Positions 1-12,261 of a stretch of 64,000 bases of DNA are shown here, piece after piece. Location of the stretch: contig NC_134933.1 of NCBI RefSeq assembly GCF_051020765.1, positions 5,305,461 to 5,369,460 on the forward strand, read 5' to 3'. Within the stretch, counting starts at the first letter, position 1. Every line of letters starts with the position of its first letter. The position numbers and the translations under genes were made by a program. The stretch is from Lasioglossum baleicum. Lineage: Eukaryota; Arthropoda; Insecta; Hymenoptera; Halictidae. The notes under the pieces are model-generated. The model did not search any database. It had not been told where the DNA came from and saw only the letters and a program-made list of their open reading frames with translations.

Positions 1-1785
1 ACCAATCTCGGCTCTCTAGTCGAGATCGCGACCTCAATTAAACGCATTGTCGAATTTTAATCGCTTTCGGAATTTAAAGCTCGTATCAATGGATTCGAAA
101 CCGGTCCACGACACGTCGCAGATTATTATACATGGGTACATTTCTCGGATACTTCGTTGGTTTCGAACGTTGTCAGACTCGCGACAATCTTGGTAAAAGC
201 GGTATTACCCTTTCAGGCCATTGCGAGCCTGGTTTGAACAAAAATCGAATTTTCACTAAATTCTTCTGTGAAATGTGAGATGTTCTTGAAATATGAAATT
301 CGGATTGATGTCAAAGATTAAATGCGATTGGAAATGTCTGGACTGATCTATGAGAAAGTGTTTGCGCGCGTGCAAGACAATTTAGCAACGCGATAAAAAT
401 TAATTTTCCAGACTGAACAAAGGACGGAGTCACCTATATACATATGTATGGCGAACGCGACAGTCAACGTGTTAATGAAATTGTTTCTAGGTATATCTGG
501 CGTCACCATCGGCCATGTTTGCGTTAGTCTGGCCGGGTCGCATTATGTGGCGGACATGTATGTGTATATTTGTTGTGTTAGAGTGAAAACGCGTGTTCGT
601 GGCGTGTTAATCATAGTCGACGCGTTTCACGTGGGCTGGCTCGGCACCGGACAGACGTAAATCCTTCGCAAAATCGAAACTTTAGGGGTTAAGGGGTCTT
701 TCTAGTTTGACGCTCCGATCGTAAGAAAACCATCGGGTGTTGAGTATTATTCCAACTACAGAGTTCCACTTATTAGCTAACACATTCAAACAATTATTCT
801 TATCGTGTATACAAAAATAGAGAAAGTGGGTTGATGAAAAGTGTTTTCACGAATCATTTTCACGCATCAAACAGAAAAAAATTCTATTGCTGATGACCAT
901 AATTATGTCTGATCTAGTCGTTCGATACAATTTTCCCAATTGCGGCTCAATTGTAGTTCATTATTTAATCGACATATGCTCAAATTGGATCTTTTTATGT
1001 CAGAAAAAGCTTCTCTGAGGCGAAAGCATTTAATGTTTCAGGTACTGATCCAGAGCGTATGACAAGTAATTACGATTCATCGGCTATTCTAGAGCCGTGG
1101 AGGTAAACATACACTATATGCTGCATCTAGAGTGGTCTCTATAACCGTATGACATGACGTAGTATTTTGATGCAATGCTTAGCCATTGCCATTAGCACCA
1201 ATCACTCCGATTTATACTTGCGCGTCTAGTCGCGCCACTATTTCACCTCTCGGCGTTACCACTCTAACGCGTTATAATGGCTCCAGAATGTCTTTTAAGA
1301 TATCGACCACCACACCAGAGATATCCCTTAACTTCCTTATTTGGGATTGTTGTTACTATTATTCGTACCATTCGTTATAATTTTTATACCGTAGTCCGCG
1401 CAATATTCCTCTCTCCGATTCCAATAAGCGAACGATATTAAAAAACATTTCTGGAAACCGAACAAAAATATATTTTTATTTCCGCGCTGCAGTAATCGAT
1501 TGTCCCTTCGTTGCGGATATATTTTCGGCCACGTAATTTCGAAACAGCGTGTCGATTGCGCTCCGGGAAAGCCAAATCGCGATCGGATGGGTTCTACGTG
1601 TTCGTTATTATTGGAAATTGAAATATCCGAACGCTATAGGTTTCCATTTCAACCGTCACGGTTGCCAACGGCTCCCTCGAATCTCGCCGTGAGATATTAC
1701 AACGTGGAAACGTCGTTTATTCGTTCGACAATTCGTTGAGACGTCTTCCTTCGGCACTGCCCGTGTCCGCCATTAAGGAGGTCAA
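1..1785. other. Non-coding stretch, no supported gene
   Basis: Mixed-composition DNA with AT-rich patches around 780-1180 and 1380-1480. Short open frames exist (for example 448-660 and 1500-1739), but none shows a recognisable domain, convincing splice context or start context. I see no RNA gene and no transposon end here. The only small structures are an AAAAATATATTTTT palindrome near 1464-1477 and GGGGT repeated around 684-703. Confidence 0.6.
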
Positions 1786-1788
1786 CCC

Positions 1789-2062
1789 ATGTAACACGGT
1801 GAAAATAGGACAATTATGAGTCATTTTTATCAGAAGAACTGCAGCCTGTATTTTTCAAAGTACTCAGGTGTTTTGTTACACATCTTGGTAAGGGAAGAGA
1901 TTTTTGTTGTTCAAGAAATATGGTTCTTATCGAGATAATCTACTTAAGAGAGTTTATGTATGTACCACGCGGAAACTAGGGCATTTTTTATGAAAACAAA
2001 TGCACACCGTATTTCAGATCTCAGTATGTGAAAAGATCTTTTTGTGTTTAAGAAATACGGAG
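1789..2062. repeat. Two diverged tandem repeat units
   Basis: Two consecutive segments, about 1789-1926 and 1958-2062, share an ordered series of blocks. Each starts with a GTA-CAC-G-GGAAA-TAGG-like stretch. This is followed by CATTTTTAT with A-rich sequence, then TGCA and a CCTGTATTT or CCGTATTT block, and ends in AAGA-T-TTTTTGT-GTT-AAGAAATA-GG. The shared order over about 110 bases makes chance unlikely, but the copies are well diverged and the first is longer by insertions. The family is not recognised. It could be an old duplication inside a transposable element. Confidence 0.4.
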
Positions 2063-2079
2063 TACATACTTAGTTTTAT

Positions 2080-5000
2080 CACAGTTTTATCTTCCCAATG
2101 AAATTATGTGGGAACAACGATTAAACATGATAATGTAAAGATTGATTTACGCAAGGAAGGAAGGAACTTCATCAACTGGTCACACGAGTTGCCCTGAAAC
2201 TTCCGTTTGGTGTCGCGAATTAGTCGGCCCCGTCGGATTATCGCGTTCATTTCGCAGCATTTCGACTGCGTCGAAAGCATCAGGTGCAACAATATTTCTG
2301 GCGCATGTGGCGCGTTATACTGCTCTATAAAGACGTACTTTCTCATTAAGAAGTTTCATGCCATTCGCCATTAACGGGAGAGACCTGTACGAGGCATGCG
2401 TTCACGTGCCAGTTGTTAATAAATTCATCGCGCCTTCGCTATAAATAACAATCATTTTCGCGCGGTGGAAACGGCGCGAGCCGGTAGCCGGCACAAGTGG
2501 AAATCGACCCGAAAGAAAATTGGAGGGAAAGAGAGAGAGAGGACGAGAAGGGCCGTCGGTTCGCACGGCAGAAGGCATTATTCTTCTAATCTGTTTCGAT
2601 CCTGTTCAACCGTAAATCGCATTAAGCCTATGTTTTACGGCCCTACTACAGATTAGTTTTATTTATATTCAACCACCAGACAAGACGTTGGAAATCTGGC
2701 CCTACTGGCCTAACTGGCCCCGGTCGACGAGTATTACTTTTATCGTCGGCGATAGTGTTAAAGAATTGGCCTCTAACACGACAGAATTACTTGTGGACTC
2801 GACACTCTGCTCTCATCGCGTGCCTCTTGTCGGAAACCTTCCCGGTTTTGTCCGAAACCGTCCGAAACTTGGACCATTATATAATTGTAGATTATTTTGC
2901 AGGATATATTCCATATATGTGCTTTTTTAAAGCTTTAAAAATTTTCGGGTTCCACTTTCACAGGGGTTAAAGTCTTATAAAGAGAACTGCGTTTAAAAAG
3001 ATCCTGTAAAATGAACCGTTAAATAAATATGAGCAAATCCGTGTCAAATCTGAATCGGCCGGGCGAGGCAAGCAATGCGATAACGGCAACGTGTATTGTT
3101 TGTCTCGCCGTGTAAATAAAAATTTTCTACTCGCGATAATTCTACTCGCAAACCCATCAAGTCTGGTCTAGTATTAATAAAGCAAACGTCCTTCTTACCG
3201 TATTCTGGTTTGTTAGTTTTACTCTGGTTGGTTGAGAAAAGGGAATTCTTGGGAACGCAGATTTTTCCAGGTGGTCTGAGAAAACTGAAATCCAGTTGGC
3301 CGGCGAGCGTTAAATCCTCCCTGCGAGCTGGAAATGTCCGTTCTCCCCGGACGAAGGTCGATTTATACGGGCCGATACAATGATGCAATAACGCGGCGCA
3401 TACACATGCATTCGGGGGACTGGAAATTCGAAATGTAACCGGTTCGAGCGGCTCTTAGAAATGCCGGACACGTAAAAGCCGGGACCCGTAGGGTTTACCG
3501 GCTGCGCCGCGAATATGTATGCCGTGCGGGGCGGCCGTGTACGGCAAATCGCGATCCCCGGGATACGTATGTATTATCCGTATAACCTCTAACGTCGATT
3601 GTGGCTTATGATATTACGTACTCCCGATTACGAGACACACGGCCAAGAACCACTGCCCTCACGGTGTGTAACGAGCAAATTGCTACATCGTTACACTTTC
3701 CGCGGCGCGGCGGCACCTTTACCGCTTTGTTAATTGTCGTAACGAGCAGCCGGCGAATCGCGCCTCACGAATCGCGATTGCCGATTTCCATCGATGCCTT
3801 TCGAACATTGCTGCTAATTTAACAATGTCCTTTAAGGTGGCTAAAATTCTTCGGGAAAAGCCTCCGTACAACTTATCTGGATTTTATCTACGGTGTTTCA
3901 CGTAATTGTTCAAACAACTTTCGATCTTACATACTTACGACGTGTAATGAAAATTTAAACAAAAGTTGCTATTTTATTTTGTAGATTGTGATGTAATACA
4001 TTCCCCAATATTTCGTAAAAAAAATTGCAAATCGCTCATTTTGCGATTATTATCTTCTTCGTTTCAAGAAAACCAACCTAAAATATCAATTACAGAAATC
4101 TCGTATTGAGAATTTCGATCTGACACACCCGATACCTTCGAGACACGTCGCATAATGATTTCAGCAAAAAGCGGAACAATTTCCTTTCTGATTTCCATCA
4201 TGGTCCCGCGTAACAAGTTTCCTTGTCGACGCGCTATCCTCTTCGAATCTCGGCAAATTCTCTCGGTATAAGGGAAGGACAATCCACGGGGATAACAGTC
4301 GATTCGTCGGGCTCCGGGGAACGAATGCAGAAAGCATTAAACTTCGATTTCCCGGCAAGTAGGAGCCGACAGCGCTTTATTGGGCTAACTAATTTACGAG
4401 TACGTCGATTGCCGATGAGCCCTGGCGGTCGGTAAACCACGACGCCGCGGATCTAACGGCACCTGGAATCGATTCGTGTACGATACCGGCGAATCATCGG
4501 CGAATGAATATGCATTTCGAGGGGGTTGGTCGGCGCCGATGGTAGCCTATGACCGATTAAAATCAACACCGGGTCGCGGGCTGCTGTCGTTTTCGGCCCC
4601 TCCCGAAACTCCCGAGACTTATATGCATACGACAAAATATCGTTTGATCGACCCTCGCGGCGCGAATCGTGGTCCAGTTCCCACTTTGAAAGGCCGACAC
4701 AACCGCCGTCAATTTTTTGTTACTCTCCTCCCTCCTCTCCTCTCTCTACCGGTAGTTTTATTGCCCGCTCGGGCTTGTCACCTTCGATCGAGCGCAATTT
4801 ATTCGCCGAAGCCGGCTGAAAATTTAATAAGCAGCCTGCGACCTCCCTGTATCTGCCATCGCGACAAACGGTCCCTTTCTAAGGCAGCCTGCCCATCAAT
4901 GGAGAAACGCCAATAACTGCGTTCAGAAAATTTCTACTCAGCTATTTCTGCTGGTTTATTGCTCTCGATAGGATCGAGAATTACACTGATTTTGTTTCAG

Positions 5001-5139
5001 TGAATTTATCGATGATCTTAAAATTGTGTGCTCCTATCTAACGTTTCGTATGGCGGATGCTTTATGAATATTTTCATCTACAGTCAGGAGATTGTTTCTG
5101 GGAACATTTATTCGAATTAATAAGTGAGCACTGACATAA
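2080..5139. other. Non-coding stretch, no supported gene
   Basis: Contains a short GA tract near 2530-2541, AT-rich DNA at 2640-3040 and 3830-4080, and GC-rich DNA at 3300-3800 and 4220-4900. Frames of 60-146 codons occur on both strands in the GC-rich parts (for example 3044-3388 minus and 4476-4916 plus) but overlap each other and match no family I know. No tRNA-like boxes or transposon ends were seen. Confidence 0.55.
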
Positions 5140-5526
5140 TTTGGTGAGCAACTATTGGCTACTTTACTGGTTCATATAAATTCACTGTACGGACATAGCA
5201 ACGCTAATGTACGGTTAATATACCGGTTTATTATACGTATATTTCAGCTTAATTGTATCCGCTGTTTTAATAATTCCTCCGTTGGAAAGTTCAACGAGAT
5301 AGCGATGTATGAATGGATAGCAGAAAGCAGTAAAAATAATGGGGAAATAATGGAACATTATTTGCGTCTTATTAAAATGAATACTAAAAAAGAACTCTCC
5401 AAAATTGATGCAGAAAATATCCATTTTATATGGAGCGAGATCGTTTTCTGTTTGGTATTAAATCATTTTCTCCCGAAGTTCAATGGTGATCTCCGGGACC
5501 AATATCTGCGAACATTTCTACAATAA
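5140..5526 (+). CDS. Candidate coding exon, unknown protein (3' terminal?)
   Basis: This frame stays open for 128 codons in strongly AT-rich DNA, where stop codons should be frequent, so it stands out from the GC-rich frames elsewhere. There is no good ATG at its start. A plausible splice acceptor (TATATTTCAG, ending at 5247) lies inside it, which would leave a terminal exon from about 5248 encoding some 92 residues. The predicted peptide is mixed and protein-like: an acidic and lysine-rich middle (MYEWIAESSKNN, then NTKKELSKIDAEN) and a hydrophobic helix-like stretch (FIWSEIVFCLVLNHF) before the C-terminus. The stop codon overlaps an AATAAA polyadenylation-type hexamer. No domain is recognised and no upstream exon could be identified. 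It may be the last exon of an unrecognised gene, a decayed transposon frame, or chance. Confidence 0.25.
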   Translation, partial: FGEQLLATLLVHINSLYGHSNANVRLIYRFIIRIFQLNCIRCFNNSSVGKFNEIAMYEWIAESSKNNGEIMEHYLRLIKMNTKKELSKIDAENIHFIWSEIVFCLVLNHFLPKFNGDLRDQYLRTFLQ

Positions 5527-7403
5527 ATATATAGACAATGGAAGAACTCGGTGATGAATCACTTACTCGTTCGATCAAGCGAACGTATGATTAACTTTTC
5601 GATGTTCCGGGCTTCGCTATCTGGGCTTCGTTTCGAATTTTTCGCGAGTCCGGTTGCAATCAGTTTCTCTAATCAGTTTTGATTTGCTCTCCGGTGGAAG
5701 ATTTACTGGTAGATCTCTATCTGGTATACGTTCGCGGGCACAAGGTACGAGTGCAGCACAGGGTGAGGCGAGTTTTCTGTCGCTGCGAAAACCAACCGCA
5801 GCAAATAAAAGGCGGGTCCGGAGTCGCGTCGAGGAAAGAAACACGCTCTCACACGCGAGGATAGCGGCCCTTTGCGCACCTCCCCGACGATGCAATAAAT
5901 CCTCGCCGATGATCGAGGGATCCAGTTTATCGGCTCGCGCCCGTCCGGAGAGGTCACGACGCTGCATGCACCGGGACATTCATTACGGGGCATGCTGGAT
6001 GTAAAGTGCCGGCCGATTCGCAGCAGAGAATTTCCATCTCGGGACTATGTTGCGCTTGTGAACAAAGCGTTAACACACCGTCAATTTGTCTTGCCAGCGA
6101 CTTGGCCACGATCCTTCGACGAAACCCGCCGATTCCGAACGGAGAAACTGCGAATGCAGTTCTTCCTCGTTACAATCCGGAAATAGAAATTCTTTCTTTT
6201 GAATTTCTTTAACAACATTCCAGGAACGTTGCGGAACATGGCAATTTCTGTTCAAGCAGTGGATAGAATTGAATTTAATTGTATTTAACGAAACATATTA
6301 CGTTCATATAACACAAACGATGTTCAATCAACGACTGATGCACACTTATTTCTTTATTTCACACTACCAAATTCATTTCATACATTTTTGCCTCTCACTC
6401 ATTATGTTCCTTTCTCATTCTCACCACACATATCCACACAATTTTCATGAACGTATTTAATACTGATTTAATGCTTGAAACTGTAAAGTGCAACATCATT
6501 GACTGTTATAAAAAATGTGCTTGTTGACCTAAGGGTTAATTTGGAGTGATTCTTTGTGGTCGACGCTGTTCGAACTTTTTACAATTTCGTAGCAGGTGAT
6601 ACGGTAGCAGCGGTCCGTCACGTGCGCCATAGTTCATCCGCCAGCGTTCTCGCCGAGACATAAATCTGCATCTTCGTGCATAGTTGTTTCTGCATACGAA
6701 ACGTCGGAAAAGTGAAACGAGCCACCAGGTTTGAAGCCGAAGGACACGAAACTTCCGGCGACCGATAAATCACGGACGCCTTTGCCGAACAGCGACCGCA
6801 TTCCTGGTAAGTTTTGAGGTGGGCGAGGTTCGGAGAAAATAAATTTCTAGATCGATAGATGTTGGTGATCTTCCTCTCTCTCTTTCTTTCTCTGAATTCG
6901 CCCGTGCGTTCTCGCACGCGTTGCTTTTATCGATCAAGATCGGCGAGAAAAGGAGATCGAAACGAACGCCTCTGGAACCGGTGAACGAGGACGAACGAAC
7001 CGTTCGGATGTTCCTGAATGTAAATGCAAGTGCAATGAGCCGGAGACGAGCTGAACGGACTCTTCGTAGAGAGAGGAGGGGCCGATGGGAGACAGAGAGG
7101 ATGGGAGGATCTTGAAAGCGGGCGCGAAAGAGAGTGCACGGAACGATGATATTTGATTTATGCTCGTCGTGGGCCGCGGGCCGCAAAAGAAATGATTGTA
7201 ACTAAGATTTATTTCAAGCTCTTTACTGTCACAACACCGACTTACCGGGGGTAATATCCCAACCGAGCCGGGCCCGTTTCGCGCTAAGTACAAGCTCGTT
7301 GGATAAAAGTCCATTATTGAATGGAGACCAGTTCCTCCGAAGGCGAGGGCGATTATTTAATGCCATGGAGTCGAGTGTTAAATTGGAATAGATTGCCGGA
7401 GTG

Positions 7404-7487
7404 AACTCTCCCTTTCTCTCTTTCTCATCGTCTCTGTCCCTTCTCACCTCTTCTCTTCTTACTCCTTTCCTCTCGCTCTCTCTCTCC
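7404..7487. repeat. CT-rich polypyrimidine tract
   Basis: About 80 bases composed almost only of C and T on the plus strand, ending in a short (CT)n run. This is a low-complexity tract. It is one of several CT/GA tracts in the window. Confidence 0.75.
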
Positions 7488-7656
7488 GAGTACAGACAGT
7501 TTTATTTTCTCTCAGGTTCCCCGCCGACGATACTAGGCTCTGCTTACTTTCCTGGTAACTATGGCCACTTGTAGGTGAGGCGACTCAGAGAATTATTTTG
7601 TTCCGATCCCCAAAACCAACCGTTTGATCTTCAGTTTGTTCTTCTTTGTATTGTAG

Positions 7657-7708
7657 GTACCGAACGGCCCGTCAGGAATGCGCTCTCAACCCTCATACGT
7701 TACTCAGG
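7657..7708 (+). other. Exon-like segment bounded by splice-type signals
   Basis: A good acceptor-like sequence (pyrimidine-rich TTTGTTCTTCTTTGTATTGTAG) ends at 7656. A moderate donor (CAGG|GTGAAA) follows at 7709. The 52-base segment between them is open in all three frames, one reading PNGPSGMRSQPSYVTQ. The length is not a multiple of three. No protein family is recognised, and sites of this quality occur by chance in 64 kb. This is a lead, not a gene call. Confidence 0.12.
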
Positions 7709-8376
7709 GTGAAAATTCACCTATTTATCTTTCTTAGATATCGTAAAGATTTATTTTTGTCTGTGTTTTGAAATGTATAATTGAAGCATAATTCGTAGAT
7801 TTAAAATGTGAAGTCAGAAGGGGTGAAATATTATTCTAGGATTGTTAAGGGAGATAAGCGCCGCGGCAATAGCCCTTTCGACCGGGCTACCGGAACTTCA
7901 CGAGCAACAAGTTGTAATTTTAAACACCGTGAAAGAAGGAACAACAAAAACGTGTTACAATATTTGACACTCTTAACCCGTACTCTGTCTTATGATGGAA
8001 AACGTTCCACTTCCTGAAAGCAATATCAATAGCCCATAAAACCTCCTTAGCTTAATCTTCTCAAATAGAATTGAGGAGTAGCCTGCTACCCTTAGCAAGA
8101 TCGCTCTTTTCTTGGCTCATGATCGTTAATAGCCAATCGCGAGGACCCCGCGACGATCGTATCGGGAACGAGGGGGGAAAAGTTCGCCGATCTTTCCGCG
8201 ATAGAATGGATTCCCGGAGTTTCGGATAGGGGAGAAAGAGATTCGTCGGTCGTGTAACTAGGTGTAGTTACCGGCTCGGTGGAATTCGCCGGCGAGGAAG
8301 CTCGAAATTATCACTAATTCCCGGGTAATCTTTCAGCCGCGTAATCCGAAAGTTTTGTAATAGTTAGAAACTTAGA

Positions 8377-8410
8377 CTCTCTCTCTCACGCACTCACTCA
8401 CTCACTCACT
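8377..8410. repeat. Compound microsatellite (CT)n and (CACT)5
   Basis: A short CT run at 8377-8387 is followed by five perfect CACT units at 8391-8410. It is a simple-sequence repeat with no coding implication. Confidence 0.85.
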
Positions 8411-9039
8411 GTTGCAGTCTCTATCTAGCAGCATGGGAGGTATCGGCGCGTTGTCTGAGACAGCACCGTGACACCGTGAATCAATAGCCCGCAGAAACAT
8501 TCTTCTCTATCCAGGAAAATTTAATGGTTCTTCTCTTCTCGCATCGCCCGTAGACCGTGACGATCCATCTTCGAGAGGATACGCGAAGTTTGCCGTTTGC
8601 ATCGGCCAGTGACAACGATCGTTTTATCATCCCCCGGCAAATATTTAGAATATTCATGCCGCGAGCTAGCTCGAGGCTTTCGCCGCTTAGCTACCCGAGG
8701 ATTAGTTTCTGTTGGTCAAAGTTCTGTTTACTTAGACACCGGCGCACACCGAGACTGTTAAACCCATTGCTACCGTTTCTGCGGTTGCCGCGCGCGCCTT
8801 CGTCGTTTTGCTGGCTGTTTATCGCTCGCCGCAGTTCGACGATCCTGCCCCAGGATTGTCTGAATTTTAGGTAACGCGATGGTCGAAACAACCAACTAGC
8901 TGGATCAAGCGAAAGGTCTAACTCAATGGCCAAGCAACCGATTGTTCCGACTTCTTACCCCAGGTTCTGCTGGATCTACGTTTCCACCGAATTCAACTAT
9001 TCCAGCTTTGTATTTTCATCATTGGACTGCGCATTTTTA

Positions 9040-9061
9040 TTAGGTTGATCTAAAAGTTCTG
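9040..9061. mobile_element. Lone mariner-like terminal inverted repeat
   Basis: The sequence TTAGGTTGATCTAAAAGTTC starts directly after a TA dinucleotide. It closely resembles the terminal repeats of insect mariner elements, which begin TTAGGTTG and continue with an AAAAGTT-type core (family knowledge). No matching opposite end (CAACCTAA followed by TA) was found within the next few kilobases, and no transposase frame follows. It is probably one end of a mariner copy that lost the rest. A chance match over about 20 bases is possible. Confidence 0.4.
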
Positions 9062-11646
9062 TTTAAAAAATTCTATTTTGCGTAAAGATCCGCTGTCAGC
9101 GAATCTAGAATTAGGGAGTCTGCATAAGCAAGGATGTTTTATTGAAACACGGAAACACGCGCGAACAGGACGCGAAATCGATTCTAGCTTCTCCGCGGAA
9201 TCAATCTCTGGCCATCGACCACAATAGACCAGCAGGAAAATCATGGCCGAAGTAGGCTGCGCCATCCTCGTTCCCCGATTCGATCATAAAATTGCATTAA
9301 AAGGCACTCTGGTCGAGGCGACTCGATTTTCTAGCACAAATGACAGCACTCCAGGGTCGTTCTTCGCCCGCCACTGCTATTAGCCCTGCTAATTTTCAAT
9401 TACCCGTCTCGCCGAACGATATTTGCAAGCCGCAATCCATCTCGGACGCCCACCTGCAACAATTTACTGGGTTAATGCGTCTCGGACCGGGCGAAAAACT
9501 GCAAAAACCGAAACACAGCCTTTCACGATGCAGCCAAGTCCCTCCTAATTGTGCCTTACGCGAAATTACTAACCGATGAACGATTGTAAGCTGTAAAAAC
9601 TTGTTGAACCTCTAAATTAATTCACGGGATACAATCGTAAATTTTCAATTTTTTAAAAGTACCGAAGTATTTAATACTCTTTCGTAATTATTTTACAAAA
9701 ATGACCGATACGTTCCACGATATCGGTGATTCAGGCAATTATAGATAATCTTGTGTACATGGAACGTCACTACAGTGTCCACAATGCAATCTACGTTCTT
9801 CGGCGTTGTCTGGGAACCGTCTCGTCAGCGTTTGTTCATTATCGAAGTTTGTTAGCGCAAAGTGCGTCGGCGGCGAGGGTGGCAGAGATAAACGCCCCCT
9901 TTGCCGGTTCTTTCCTCCGAAATTTCCACGGGCCGGCATTATCACGACGCGACACGGTGGACCAACAAACCAACAAGGGTTAACCTAATTATTTAGCTGC
10001 CGAACTCCTTGACTACCGGCGGGGAACCAGTTGCTATTCCACTCGAACGACGCTCGTGGGACACTGGTTCGGAAAGAGCGCGGCAGAGAAGAAAGGGGTG
10101 GGCCGCAGAAAAAGGACAAACAGGGCGAATCCGTGAATCCCTGTTGGGCCGAGATAAAGACATAGATCTTTGACCTCCGGTGTCTCCGGACTATCTCCTT
10201 TCCGCCACGAATCGGTCAACAAACTCTTATGAGCTGAACTGGTCAATTCGCAGGAGTGAATCGTTCGGGGTGGAAATGGTACGTGCTCTCCCTCGTAGGA
10301 TCTTCCTCAGATAAGCCTCGGCTCTATTCTGTGTCGCTTTAACCCTCCATAATGCTGCGATCAAATCGCCGGTGATTGCTTTTAACTGTATAAAATTATA
10401 AAATACATGTTTACGAAGTTTCGCAGACTAATCGTGACAAATTAAGATTCGGTGAGTCTATTAGCGAAGGAAATTCGGTTGTGTCAAGTCAGGTTTCCAC
10501 CCCTTCCCCCAGTTTATTGCCAGGGAAAGTTGCCGATCCCCGGAGTGTCTGTGAAAGTATAGAATCGTCTGTTGGTCTCGCCCCCTCAGGGGCCGTGCAA
10601 GAGTTTACACGGCTAAACTCTGGCCCCCCAGAAAATGCTAATTCATAAAATTCTTAAAACGAGGAGCGCTCAACTTTCAGGGCTACAGGATCGAGTTGGA
10701 AATTCGTTTAGCATTTCTGCGGCGCGTGTATTCCCTGTTTATACAGCTATTCTTTTCTCTGCCAAATTCCGCGGATATTAAGCGCGGCAGCGTTTCTCGC
10801 CGTAAAACCACTCGAACCGGTACGATCCCGGTTATGACGCGAAGTTCGTAATTAACGAAGTTTTTACTGTGCAACATATTATACGGCGGGGCCGGCGCAC
10901 ATGCGCCAAGATGGACGAGGATCAGGTGCACCGGACGCGTATCCACTTTATATGGACACGTGGGTCCAGCCTGGACAATTATTGATTGACTGTTCCTAAG
11001 AAATGTCCGAGACGCTCTCTCCCGGAGGAACGGTCTACCGAGCGTAATAACTTTAGGGATTTCCCGGTAGAGCCGTCCCGAAATTTACGATAATCAGCCG
11101 CAGCATATTGGGGGTCCGCAGTTCCGAGGGACACTTCGTTGCTACATCTTGTTAGAGCTACGGTCGGCCTTGTTGATCGCTTCGGTACATGTCGTGATCG
11201 ACCCTGGAACTTTGGGAATTGATTAGACATCTCAATCTCTTTTACCTTGTTCCATTACAACTTTGTTTTAAACTTACAAGCAATCCAAGTTTTGAATGTA
11301 TAAAGGTGTCCCGGTCTCGATCATTTAAAAAATTTATCTCTCTCAAAGTCATTCATACAGCGCCACGTGAAACATCAATTTTTCACGGTGAGTCGCGATT
11401 GTGATTTTGCAGGCGTTTAACAGTACATCTACCGCGCATTGAAAGCGATTAAAATATTTCGACTTCTAAAAACGACAAGGCTCTATGTATCTAAATTTTG
11501 TGCAATATTTAGTACAATACGTGCTTGGATTAAGAAAATTTATTGAATTGAATTGACGAGTAGACAATTGCAATGATTTTAAAATGGAAAATGTACAACC
11601 GGTCATTTGACCGACAGGGATTGGTTTAATGTTAAATCTCAAAGAA
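9062..11646. other. Non-coding stretch, no supported gene
   Basis: Holds only short frames without recognisable domains, some on both strands (9726-9988, 10683-10946, 10979-11230). The structured GC-rich hairpin at 10589-10627 is listed separately. Two further small inverted repeats occur: CTACCG/CGGTAG around 11033-11075 and GGCGC/GCGCC near 10893-10906. DNA from 11210 to 11620 is AT-rich, with a CGGTC-ATTT-GACCG hairpin near 11600. Confidence 0.55.
10589..10627. repeat. Hairpin with two competing stems
   Basis: AGAGTTTA (10600-10607) is perfectly complementary to TAAACTCT (10614-10621). Outside it, GGGGCC (10589-10594) pairs with GGCCCC (10622-10627), with a five-base bulge. An alternative stem GCCGTG (10592-10597) with CACGGC (10608-10613) uses the loop of the first and is mutually exclusive with the outer stem. 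The complementarity is seen directly. Any RNA or protein-binding role is inference. Confidence 0.5.
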
Positions 11647-11676
11647 CGTCGTCGTCGTCGTCGTCGTCGTCGTCGT
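11647..11676. repeat. Trinucleotide microsatellite (CGT)10
   Basis: Ten perfect CGT units. Such a repeat could encode a homopolymer in an exon, but no open frame of note extends through it, so it is taken as intergenic simple sequence. Confidence 0.95.
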
Positions 11677-11679
11677 GGT

Positions 11680-12224
11680 CTGTTCAGCGATCGGAGTTAA
11701 TTTTTAACTATCAGAGTCCTTCCAGCCTGACGCCAAGGTGACGAAACCGTCGACACATGTCAACCGAGAATTTCGCGTTTCATCCGTCATGGTGAATGGC
11801 CGACAGTGCCGTAGCGTGTCGGGCCTCGCCAGGGTGGCCCTGACAGTGACACGCGGACAGGAGGAAAACAGAGAGGGGTGTACCTGAAAATTCCAGGAGT
11901 CCTCTGATCGCCGTCGGAACAGAGAGCCTATCACTCCGTGCCAAATAAAATTGGCATCTCGGTCTCGGACAAAACAAAAATTGCAGATTCTACGGTGAAT
12001 CGTGATATCCTAGAGCCTCATCAGTCGGCAACAATGTCTGCGACTGTCGCCGCGGCCAATCTCACTGACGTGAGACGTGTATGAATGATTGATATACCAG
12101 CCGGAACTGTTTGTCACTCATCTGTCGCGTCCTTTGTGTCGGTCTTTTAAACAGAATTCAGCTTATGGCAATTCACTTTTCAGGGTTGAGTTGGATTTCA
12201 ACGATTTCACATATTTTTCAACAA
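11680..12224. other. Non-coding stretch, no supported gene
   Basis: Short overlapping minus-strand frames (11704-11977) have no recognisable domain. A small CAGGG-TGG-CCCTG palindrome lies near 11829-11841. Nothing else is supported. Confidence 0.5.
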
Positions 12225-12261
12225 TGAATATTCGTTTATGTCGATCGTGGATAGTGCAGAT

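Larger units (their letters stand above)
5527..9039. other. Non-coding stretch with pyrimidine tracts
   Basis: At 5617-6004 several frames overlap on both strands, as expected from stop-poor GC-rich DNA. The stretch 6180-6540 is AT-rich and featureless. The region 6770-7320 again holds overlapping short frames. The simple repeats at 7404-7487 and 8377-8410 and the exon-like segment at 7657-7708 are listed separately. No gene is supported. Confidence 0.55.
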
